Made by a program: the position numbers and the translations under genes
In this document: positions 26,901 through 38,900 of the stretch, in pieces
Numbering within the stretch: position 1 is the stretch's first letter
Layout: every line of letters begins with the position of its first letter
DNA from: Hedera helix
Taxonomy: Eukaryota > Streptophyta > Magnoliopsida > Apiales > Araliaceae
Length of the DNA stretch: 64,000 nucleotides
Direction of reading: 5' to 3'
NCBI GenBank assembly: GCA_947179155.2
Contig: OX359278.1
Span: forward strand, 29,144,773 to 29,208,772
The notes under the pieces: model-generated
Seen by the model: only the letters and a program-made list of their open reading frames with translations
The model's database searches: none
Told to the model about the DNA's origin: nothing

Positions 26901-29900
26901 TCAATTTCGGGAACGAAATTTCATAAGGAGGGAAGATTGTAAGACCTTGACTTTTATGAAATGCAAATTAATTTTTTTATATATATATTTTCTTCTGAAA
27001 CGGTAAGTGGATGAGTTAACAAAAGTTAAAGTTAAAAAAATATTTTGTGCAAATTTTATCTTATCGGAAAATATTCGTTTTGTCGGGAAATATTCGTTCT
27101 GTCGGAAAATATTCGTTCGTGCGACGGCGCCAAAATAACTAAACATTAGTGGACCCCACAACAAAATATTGTCAGATATAGAAAATGACGTAAATAACCT
27201 TTTTAAATAAAAATGGTCGACGGTACTATCACTTTTAACTGTTAAAATACCCAACGGTAAAGAAATAGTAGAATACAGTATTGCACAGTAGCACATAGTA
27301 TTGCACAGCGTTTCATATTATTGAACTGATAAAGTGGCTATTGTACAATATTGACTTTATTGAACTAATAATTGTCACATGCATAATAATTCATATTATT
27401 GAACTGATAATTGTCACAGTAGCATACGCACAGTAATTCACATTATTAAATTAATAATTGTCATTACACAGTAACGTGTTTTTTCTTTTAATTATTTTAT
27501 GCATTATTGTTATTACTATTATGATGTTGATTTAACTATTGTATTCCATTATTAGTTGATATTTTTGCTTGTGTTGTGAATATCTAACTCAGAAAGCCAA
27601 CTATACTGCATTTACAACAATTGGTTATAATAATGAATAATTGTAAATAATTTGTGAAATAAAGTTAATTGTTTTATAGATAAAGTTAATTGTTTTATAT
27701 ATAAAGTTAATTGATTTATAAAAAGTTAGTTGTTTTATTAAGCTATGAAATGAACGGTATAGATTAAAAGAAATTTGAATGAATGGTTTAAATTAAAGAA
27801 ATCTTAAAAGATAAAATTTGTGATACGGATTAAACATTATCTTGAAATAAACAGTTCAAATTAATTTAGGAAATCTTGGTTTATGATAAGAATTTTGGGT
27901 TATAAATAGATACCTTAACTTAAGAAATTTTCATAACTTCCTTACTTATTCTTTCTTTCACTATCTAAAATATTACTTTGTATAAGTTTTCTCTGTATAT
28001 GCTTAAGCTATCGCAAGTATTTGTGAAGATCAGTAAGAGTACAGGTATTGTTCAAGTAAGTTTTTTCATAATAGTTAGTCAAGTAACCACATACATCACA
28101 CGGTGTTTATAAATCTTCTTTTAGAAAAGAATTTTTTAGAAGATTTATTTTGAAAAATTTTCTTGAAAATTATTTTGAAATAATATTTTCAAAAACTATA
28201 TTGAAGTTTATTATACTTTATTTTGTACACTAAACAAATTTTTATTATCAAATCACTTTTGATGATTTTGTACGAATTGGTATATACCATGAAATTATAT
28301 GTGGTAGTTACTAATTAAATTATAAATATATAGGTTGATCAACTTCATTTAAATCAATATTCAGTCATGTGTTAAGGTAAGGGATATCATTTTCTCTCAT
28401 ACTCTTAAACTTATTCTGGTAAGTATTGTTCGGTAAAACTTCCTGAAATAATTACATTCTCCTTAATAATTTGCGCTTCATTTAATATCATTTCACGTGA
28501 ATCTTCCTATTCACTTGAACTTTTCTATTGAACTTTAACCATTATTTTAAATTGTGGATCTTGAATATCATTCTTAAATTTGAGTTCACATCATGTTAAT
28601 AATTTGGACATTGACTCTGGACAAAATATCATGTTATTCTATTAATCATTTATATCATTGTTATTCTAATCATCAAGAATCAAGTTATTGTGAATATCTG
28701 TGGCTTAGGGTACAGATAATAGGATAAAGACGATATAATTGTTGAGTGTCTTTTAGGGCACGTGGTGAATGTTCGCTTTGGCCTGGGGCAAAGAAAAACT
28801 GTTGTTGGTAATGATCATAACCAGTGGTGTTTCAGATGATAAAAGTTAATGAAGTTTATCTGAAAAAGAAAAGCTAGTAGATATCATAGTCTACATGATT
28901 CTTCTAATGGATTGTTCATTCCGCTGCTATTATTGATCTAAAACTTCTTGTTTATTATATTTAATCAAGAATTCAACTGTTGAAGGCTAATGATAATTTA
29001 CTCATTATTATCTTAGTCATCATATTTCTTTACTAGGCTATTTGAGCTAACCCAAGCGTTAAAAACAAGCTTAGACAGAAGCACTTCAGACCAATACAGC
29101 GGTTATTCAGGCTACAATCCAATTGTTTAAACATCAGTCAGTCCATTCTCCACTTCCCAACTGATTCACATTAAAAACATTAAACAGTATTCTAAAAATC
29201 GTTAGGCAGGCCTCGGTGGTGGGAGGGGCGCCTAGGCCTCCTAGGCGATGCACATGCATTTTTCTAGGCGGACTAGACGTTTCTTAAGTGATCTCATTTA
29301 TTTATTTTTCTATTGTATATACTTGTTATATTATACAAAACATATAGTATATGTAATTTTTTAAAATTTTACATGAAATATTACCAAATAACAAATTCAT
29401 TCAAGTATTGTAAAGCTTCAAAGTAAAAGTCTGATTTTTCCTAGACGGGGACCTAAGCGCCTTCCCAAATCAAGGCGGTACCTAATGCCTAGTCGGGGAT
29501 TAATCGGACCTAACCAGAATTTTTAGAAAACTGACATTAAGTATGATAATTATATCTTCACCCTTCTAGATAATGATGTTGTGAACCTAACATGCCCAGG
29601 GCACATCACAACCTTACATTTTAAACCTAAAATATATAACTCCACCTTAAATTTGAAATTTAATTCTCAATCTTAGAGAAAGGGAGAGCCCTATCTTCTC
29701 TTGTTTAGATGAAGGTACCACCCTCCGAGTGAAAGCCAAAACATCCTATTTGAGATGGATTCAAAAAATTCTCATAAGCCTTGCACCCTCTTTTAGCGTT
29801 ACAGAAAACAAATAGCATCAAACCCTACACATTACGAAACATTCTACACTCCTCGCACCCCTTCCTCCTGAACTAGAGTTATCACATGCCTTTAAACTCT

Positions 29901-32900
29901 TGATAAACCCAAAAAACCATGATCAATGTTGGCAAAAAAACAATAATAGAAAATGTTGCCCAACAAATCCCGCCTTATCCACCATCTGACAATGCAATAT
30001 AGTACCTCCATACCCATTTTTCCATCTAAACAAAACCTCCTTGCCCTATGCAAGATCCACAAGCTCCAAATAATGTATTATTGCCTACTAGCCTTCTTCA
30101 TCTCTTGCAAGCACACAAAAAATGAGAAAGTAGACAATTAAGAAGAAATAAAGGATTAAAAGGGGAAGATAGAATGATAGAGAGAGGGAGAGAGACCATG
30201 CACTGATGCACCCTATTCATAATTAGGGAAGAGATCGATGATAATGATACAAAAGACAAGGTAGATATTAAGTAGGAAGAAATATATTAAATTTGTTATA
30301 GTTAGTGCCGCATAGGATTGAGACATGAAGGAAATGTTCATTGTTTTCCATACTAGAAAAGCTTGGTTTAAAATGAAATTATGTTGGAAGGTTAAAGGAA
30401 TGGTGTGCAACCATGTGATGCATAATAGTACTCTATAAACAAGTTAAGATAGTTTGCGCAGCTTGTCAACAATTATATAAGACTCCCGTACCTCAGTGAG
30501 TTCACCTCTAAAATAACATGATCCTCTTTAACATTTTCCTTGACAGCTCTTAGGAAAGTTGCTTCAACCTTCAAAAAGTAAAGGGTAGACATGAACTTCA
30601 ATTCAAGCCATATACAACAGTTATTAACAGCATCCAGGTAATAACAAACCTCTTTCCCAAAGTATACAGTATCATCCGTAACATCTTCAGTATCATCAAT
30701 GTCAGACTCACTAATGATACGGTCAGGTTCCAACTCTCCTGAAGGTGGAAGAAGATTGCCATCCTCCAGATCACCATTTAGAGCTAGCGGAACCTCAACA
30801 AGTTTATCTGCAGGAATTGGTGCCACTGAATGCCTCCATTCTTCTTCATGCCCTCCTTCACTAACTGACCAAATGAAACCAACCCCATTGTTACCAACCT
30901 GACAGATAGAGTGACTGGTTAGAGAGCATAAATAAGAAAAATATAAATATAAATATAGACATCCATTTAATAAAATCAACAATTTACAGATTAATTCAAG
31001 GGAGTTGAAGTTGAGATACTCCTCAAATCCTATTCAGATATGAAGTTAAGGAAGTTGGGAATTCGAGCCGAGAGAGGAATTGTTGGGATACTCTTCGAAT
31101 CCTATTCAGAAAAAAATTGCTGATATGGAAAGGAAGAAGTCCTATTTTTAATAGGAACATTATTATGAGAAGAAATCTTATTTTTGTAAGAGTATTATTG
31201 TTAAAGTGTCATATTTTAAATAGAAAGAAAAAAGTTGTGGGTACTCTATAAATAGTCTTATGTTTAGTTGATAAAGTGTAGCACAACCAAAAGTCACGTA
31301 ATATCTTAAGAGTTGAGAGATGGTGTGAGTGGGTTTTGTGTTTGTGTCAGGGAGAGGGAGAGGGTTTTTGCAATTTTTATATTCCATGCAAAAAAATTGT
31401 ATTCTGGGAGGGAGTGTTTTACAGCTTTTATTTCGTGTAAAAAGTTGTGTTGTGATATTGTGTAACCTCAAGTTAGAGTAAAACTTTGGAAGAATTTATA
31501 AGCCTATTATTATTGTGATAGTGGAGATTCGGAGTTTGGCATGTGATTTTTTCCTTTAAGGATTTCCACCTTAAATCTTGTGTTGTTCTTTTCCCTTTAT
31601 TTTATATTATTTAGTTTGCGTCCACGTAATTCCCAACAGTTGACGCATTCTATGGAATCCTAAAACCAACGCATGCATCATCTCGATTTTTTCCGTCTAT
31701 CATGTCCTATTTCAAATTTTTTAAATTTCTTGACACGGGGGAAGGTTTACAAGGGCTTAGGGCAGCATTAATTAACAAAGAGAGAAGGGCTACAGCTATG
31801 AATTTATTTTTTCATCTTTTTGACTAAAAATACAAATTGCACCGCAGACTTACATGCCTACTATGGTTTGCACGCTAAACTTAAAAACGTGCCTACTTGC
31901 TCACTAACATTCAATTTTTAAACAAATGCCACCCTATTGATTCTCAGCTAGTCAAAACTGACTGTGAGGGATAAATAAGACCAATATAAATTACATGATA
32001 CATAAAAAAAATTAAGGGTAAAATAGGAACTAAAGGTTTAAAAAGATAAAAGCGAGAAAAATTTGTAAGAAAAAATATTCAAATAATTAAAACCTCAAAA
32101 CTCATATCCTAACCCCAAACTCAAACCCAAACCCTAAAAGTATTTGGTAAATAAAAATTAACATAATAAAGGCAATTCATACATAAAAATAAAAATGGTA
32201 AAATAATTTTTAAGAATAAAATTACTTGATACTTAAAAAATAAAATAGCAAAATAGTTTTAATGCTTAAATTATAAAACATATAATTATGAATTTCAGCC
32301 ACACATTATGACATTAAAAGTATTTGATAAATAAAAATTCAAACAGCAACAAAAAAACAGTCTTGTATATGTTCTCTCTTCTCCCTTCTTCATTTTCCTT
32401 CTCTCTCCACCCTATTACAACTAAGAACTACTCCGGCAAAGAAGAGAAAAAGACGAAAGAAGAACTACTGCTATTTCGCCGAAGCTTAGCAACTTGCATA
32501 GACCCCATTTTGGCAAAACCATAGCAGTCGGAATAAAAAATATGGGAGGGCACGAAGTGGTGGTCTGGTTTACGGTGTCGATTGACAACAACCTCGTCTC
32601 CTTCTCCCCTTTATTTTCCCCTTGATTGGCGGCTAGATCTAGAGGTCGGCAATGGACCTTCTCCACCCAACCCGGCCACTCCAACTCCTTAACTTTCAAT
32701 TTTACTGCCTCATCCTCAAAGGTAACCTCTCATTTCTCCCCAACTAACAAGTTCATACACACAATTGACGAACCTGGACGATTTAGAGATTCTAGAACGA
32801 TTTAAGTTGTTGGAAAACTGGAAGGTTTTATAGGTAGAGATTTTAGGAGCAGACTGAAACTTACAAGAATGCCCAATTTGAAAGATCAAAATTCATCCAA

Positions 32901-35900
32901 AACTAGAGAACCAAATTGTGGGTTAATGAATTTGTGGGTCCCTCTAAAGTTATTGGGTTGCTAAAGTACAAGATAACGGTGGTGTTGCTAAGATGGAGTG
33001 ATGTATTGTTAATGGTGAAAGGAAGAAGGTGATGAAGGTTAAAGAGAGAGATACAAAGTACAAATTAGGGTTTGGATGACGGAAAACTTTTTTGTTCAAG
33101 ACACTGTTTGAGTTGTCATTGATGATGAAATTGTTGTCATGATAAATTACCACTTCATAGTCCCCTTTGAAGTGCTTAAGATTCGAAACTTCAACCAATT
33201 TCTCATTATCCTTGTTGATTTCTTCAACTTTATCTTTATGTTATCTCTTCAAGCTTCTCAACAACCGTAACTTTTTCTTTGGGATCTTCGCATAAAGTTT
33301 CTAGTCCTTTACCCCTAAGGTTAGAACGAAGGGCTTGAATAGTTACTTAAAGTCTTTCAATGCCCTTGTCTATTTCCTCGTGAGTTTTAATGATAAGCTT
33401 AAGGTTGTCATTTCATTTAATTACATTCACTTTGATGACCTAAAACAAGAATGTCTTGTTTCTACTTTTTTCCCTCTTTTCTTTTCTGCACTCACTGTTG
33501 ATATTTACTTCGGACTATTTTATTAATCAACAACCTTCCTAAAGTATATAGTTTTATACAAGTAAATCTGTAAATACTAAAAGTCAATGGATAGTTTTTG
33601 ATATATTGAGGATTCTGGGACCAGGGTTGAATTGTTTTTCAGCCTAAGGGATTTGGTTGCAACTTTGCATAATGGAATAAGACTTGGAAATCTCTGTTTG
33701 CTATTCTTGCACACATTAGATGGCATTAGAGAAAGTTGGGGCAGTCTGGCCCAACAATAAAAAAATTGCACCAACAGTGATGGATATTGATCCCGGATGA
33801 TAGCTATGGTGATAAAACACCCCCAGTGGAGCTTTGAACATGGTTCTACTTCTATTCCTTTTCTATAATGAGTCGTGGATTGCTGAAAAATAGAATGCGA
33901 TAGAAACGAGACTGGCGATGGTGGTTAGTGTCGATGGCAGGAGGGTGGCATCAGCATGGCTTACCTTTCTACCGAAGTCTCAATTTGGGTAGAATCAACT
34001 CTACATTGGGCAACCTAATATAGTGGGTAATGGACAATGGTGAGATCAAGAAGATACGTTCGAGATTGAGTTTTGATATAAAGACAATAGGATCATGGAA
34101 ATTAAAATGTACCAGGTTTAGCTCTGATAAAATTTTAATTCGACAAAAGGTTTACAAAGGCTAATGGGAAAGTTAAAAAGAATTAAAGAAGGGTGAGGGA
34201 AAAGAACTATCCCGAAAAGCCACAGTGCCACAAAACCAATTCTCAAATCAATATTCAAACTTGCTTTGCAAGATGGGGATTATATAAGGTATAGAAAACC
34301 TCTAATAAAACTGATAAAACCAAACTAAAAGAAAATAAATTTCCAATTCCTACTTAGAATCATTCTCCATAAATAATAATACAAGATAATTTACTATTAA
34401 TCGTTCAAATTTTACAGAAGTCTTTATGTCCTGTTCCTCATTATTTCCCTAACTCATTTTCGTAGAGGATCTTTTAGTGTATTGCCTAATGTGAAGAGAT
34501 ACACCAAGCCTTATTAGTAGCCTACTTTGAGATGGTAAAACAGTGAAAATGATTCTAAATTTTGTTTGGATAAAAATATAAATTTTATTAGAAAGAATGA
34601 TAATACGATAGGAGAGGACAATTAAGTCCTACCAAGATAAAAGAAAGCAGAAACAACAACAAAATCCTTAACAGTGACTACCCTCCAATACCTACAAATA
34701 TCTGAACCTGATTGTGACTGCTCTTAGGAAGCACCACAAGTGGCGGTAAATATTAATCCTAGGTCACTTTGATGTGTAAAAACAGAAATGCGCGTATTTA
34801 GTTCTGTGTTTTTTAGGTGCTCATGTAATCCTTGTTATATCTTCTTATTAAATCTTGATAGACACTCTTAAGCATTTGTTATACTACTGGTCAAGGGCTT
34901 CAGTAATTGTGCAATTCTAACCATGCATGTTTCACATCCATTGATACTATATTCCCCACTCATCATTTAAAACTATGTGGGAGTCATCACAAGAATAGAA
35001 GATAAACAATTAAACATGCATGAAATACTCAACCCTGAAGAAAAGTGAAACCATAAGATTACAAAGAGGTTTCATATACATTTGCCTACATGATGCATGG
35101 CTGATGAGAACAAAATGAAAATTATATAGAATAACCTCAGATGTAGCCCAACACTCCTTCTCAGATAAATCATTCTTGAATGCCCCATTCAACTTATCTG
35201 ATACATTAGTGATTGCTGCATATCAAACAAATAAAATTATTGGATTATTAAAATAGAAATTTCAAATAATTAATCGCTAGAACAAGCAATAAGCTATACA
35301 AAATTTTAAATTATCAACTTTTCTCAAAGCTCAAGTTGATAAAGAATAGGCCAACAATATATCATGCCTTAACTACAGCTCCATCGAGCGACATTCCACC
35401 ACGCACATGGAGAGAGAGAAAAAAGTGTACAGCACAAACAAGAAAAGACTAGAAACTAAATTCACATAATTGAGGAAAGATATATACAAGTGAGGAAACT
35501 AGAAATCAAGAGTTTAATGATTTTACAGAACCCGGGCGTTGATCCTTCATAAATAAATCATCACCTGAATTAAAAGTGTAAACTGTCATAATATGAACTC
35601 ATTTTTGTAGCCAGTATTGGTGTGTGGGAAGGGGAATTAACTGTTCCCTGGATATTCAGGTGAGAAGGCCGGTCCAGGATCACTGCTAGTATGAGAGGGC
35701 TCCATAACTTTATAAGGGATGATGACCTTAGCTTATTAGGGTCTTACAATCTAGGAGTGATGGCCTTGTCCAAGTCTCATACCACTTCTCTGTTCTAAAG
35801 TCCAACCATGCCCTCGTCTTTTTAGGTTCAAGAACCTATGATTGTCTCATCATTGTTCTCATGATCTAGTGCATATTAATTATAGCTTTCTAGTGTTTCT

Positions 35901-38900
35901 CCACATCAGTTGATGTTTAGATTCGAATGAGATGGGCTTGGTAAAATACTAATCTTTTACTGATGTTTATGTGTTAGTATGTGAAACGGGATTTAATGAT
36001 ATCTTTTGGAATGGGGAAAATTAATTAGGGAAGTAGATTTATTGCTTAGAGTTGGAAATTGAAGAAACTTCTAATCATTCTTGTCCTTTTTACCCACTTC
36101 TTTTTCCCTGCTTCACCTAATATATTTATAAAATTATTGCCAGCCGCCCTTATTTAAATTAAAATAAAACCATGAAGAATTCATCACAGCCATTTGAGCA
36201 AGCTTCGATTCTAATTTCTTTCAAGGGCCGAAATGTTTCATTCAACAAAGCAATTTGAGTTAATTTATCTAAAACTGCAATCCAGCAAGGATTAACATAG
36301 ATAGAGTGGAGCTTATAGTGTACTCCTCCTTGGTAGGATTGAGGACATCCCGCTTACTTATCTCGAGGGGACCCTTGCTGGTAATCCTTTTTCTATCTTG
36401 TTGTGAGTCCCAATAGTTGAGAGAGTGGCTGACGATTAGATAGGTAGAAAGGCGCTTACTTATCTTGAGGGGACCCTTGTTTGGAATTCTTTAGTGTTGA
36501 TGACTCACTAAGAAGTAACAAGGGACGACTTTCTTTGGTCGAGAGCGGATGATGAGAGGAAGGATTATTTGTTCAGGTAGGTTCAGTGTGTTTATTTTAA
36601 GGAGGGACTTTTTGGGTTGGGTAATTTGGTCCTTAATAGTGTTGATTTGATGGGTAACCGCTTTGTAGATTTTCTTTGGAACTTCATTCTCTTTGACATA
36701 AGGTTATTATGAGCAAGTTTGTGTACAATCGAATTGTAGGATGACAGGCACGGGACTTTTACAACCATGACACAAGTCCGTCCAAATTCATTTCCCAAGG
36801 TTATTATTTCTTTATCTTTTTTTGATTAGATGTCTGATATACGGTCTTGAGGATAGTCATCAAACTCGATTTGGGAGGATCCTTGACTAGGATATTACCA
36901 ATTCTAATTAGATTTCAATAGTCAATATCGCATTTCTCCGTTGCATGATACTCCCATGTCCAGATTCATAAAGCATGATGGGAAATCTTTTTCTAGAGAT
37001 TTTTCCATTTTGTCAAGAATTTCACAGATTTAGAGTCCAGTGAATTGGTATCTTTGCATATACAATTACTATCACTTGATTCTTTTCAATTATGCTCCTC
37101 CAATAAGTGCATCTGAAATCCAACCGATACCTATTCTTGTAAGAGTTATTCCTCTCTTTTGACTCACTGTGTACCTGGGTCCTACACCTTTCCCATTAGC
37201 TTCATACATTTGGAAAACCAAGATCCCTCGGAAAGTCGAGGCTTTTGTTTGAACTCTGGTTTTACAAAGATTCAACACTAATAATTTTAAACAGGATTGC
37301 AGACCCTATAAGGCGCATGCTCATATTTCTACATTGTAATGTTCCTTGGGGCTTTTGGAGCTCTCATTTGGGAGTGTTTGGAATTGAAGTAGATGTGCTC
37401 TGCTTCAGTGGAAGATGTGTTCTTAATTTGCTTGCAAGAATTTAAATGAAATTCGGATGCCAAAATTTTGGGTAACTGAGCTTTCTTCTCATTTTCATGC
37501 CGAATTTGAAATAGGAGTGTAATGCCCGACTGCTTAGAGGGTGTTCCTTATCTTTTAAGTTGTTAAAGGAACAAACAGATAACATAATCGTCTACATAGA
37601 CTAGATGTTTGGAACCCACACAGTAACACAAAATCATATATTCACCAATCATATCTAATGAAAGCTCAAACCAACCAGCTAATAAACATTACAAGAAACA
37701 AGTAAAGAGAGTTCAGTTTACCACATACTCATCATTGTTATAATCCATTTAGATATATAAATCTATCTGCAACTGAATATGAAAATCAGATTTGAACAGT
37801 TAATTGGGTTAGCCATTCACATTTTGCTGTTCTACAAATTCCTGTTTCGTACAAGCTAACACAACCCTAGCACTTAGATAGCAGATAGGCAGAAGAACGA
37901 TGCGAGGCGAAGTAAATGAATCAGAGAATGAAACTGGGAAGTGGTTATAAAAGAGGGGGCTGGGCTACCGGTAATTTAGCCTCAACGGGTGGGACAAAAA
38001 AGCCCAGTTTTAATAGGCATTAAATAGAAGGCCCAAAGCCCGCTATTTTTGTGGGTGAGCTGATCGGCCCACAGGCTTGGGCCCTATTTTTCCAGGTCTG
38101 TCTTTAAGTGTTTTTTTTTGCTAAATATCAAGTGTTTTTTTGTCATAGCTTATTGTATTCTCTTATCTAATAACAAAATATATTTTTTTATAAATATTAA
38201 TTTTTTATTAAAAAAAAGGGTAACCAACAACCTCCGATTTGTTTTCGGAACATGTATACATATTTGAATTATCTAGACCACCACCATATAGTTGATTGAG
38301 TTAGGTGAATAGAAACACTTTCAACAGTGTTTATTTTATCAACTTTTCATCGGAGCAAACCACACTTTACTAGCCATTTATAATTGACATAATCCTTTCA
38401 TAATATTCTGAAGAAATTCAACACCAAAGTTGATAAAACAATCTTATAATATTCCATACGTCATGCTTTTGTAGTTATCTAGAAAGGGATTCATGTTCAT
38501 ATGAAAGGACAGATCTAAAGTATTAGAAGTTACGTGAATTATCTGCAATCCCACTGCTATTATCATCATATTCCAGCTCCTCGTCACTATCTTGCCTGAT
38601 GGGTTGCTTAAGTAGAGACACTTTTGAGTAAGCAGGAACAACAAACTGCTCACCGACTACAACCTGCACAGAGGCACAACGTCGGATTCATGAATCTAAA
38701 GTGCGACAGAAGCCTAAATGTCAAAATTTACATCTTGAATAAAGTAAATTGAAGAAGACTATACAAAATATGTGAGATTTGGAAACAAGATCCATTATAA
38801 TACCGGCAATTGATTACGATCAAATCAAGCACATTAGAAGAAAATAATGTATTCTTATCTTTTACTTGTGATAGGAAAAAAAAATAACAGAACAGGAGGA

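Larger units (their letters stand above)
26938..29060 (+). repeat. 3' LTR of the intron-10 Ty3 element (end uncertain)
   Basis: Starts TGTAAGACCTTGAC right after a polypurine tract (aaggagggaagat) that overlaps the end of the pol frame. A TATA-like box (ggttataaatagatacc, about 27898) fits an LTR promoter. A ttactaggc-n-gagctaaccc motif near 29030 resembles the R/U5 part of related LTRs. No TG..CA end with a target duplication could be fixed, so the right end is approximate. Confidence 0.6.

Noticed and set aside
26901..27296. 131-codon minus frame with [24 protein letters not shown] repeats
   Set aside because: It is the reverse of three tandem LTR repeats and of the end of the Ty3 pol gene.
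32100..32140. Telomere-like ccctaaa/aaaccct words
   Set aside because: Only one or two scattered units (ctcaaacccaaaccctaaaag), not a tandem array; not an interstitial telomere.
34110..34420. Possible minus-strand LTR next to a gctctgata primer-site-like word
   Set aside because: Neither end shows a TG..CA pair or flanking duplication, and the primer match is poor.
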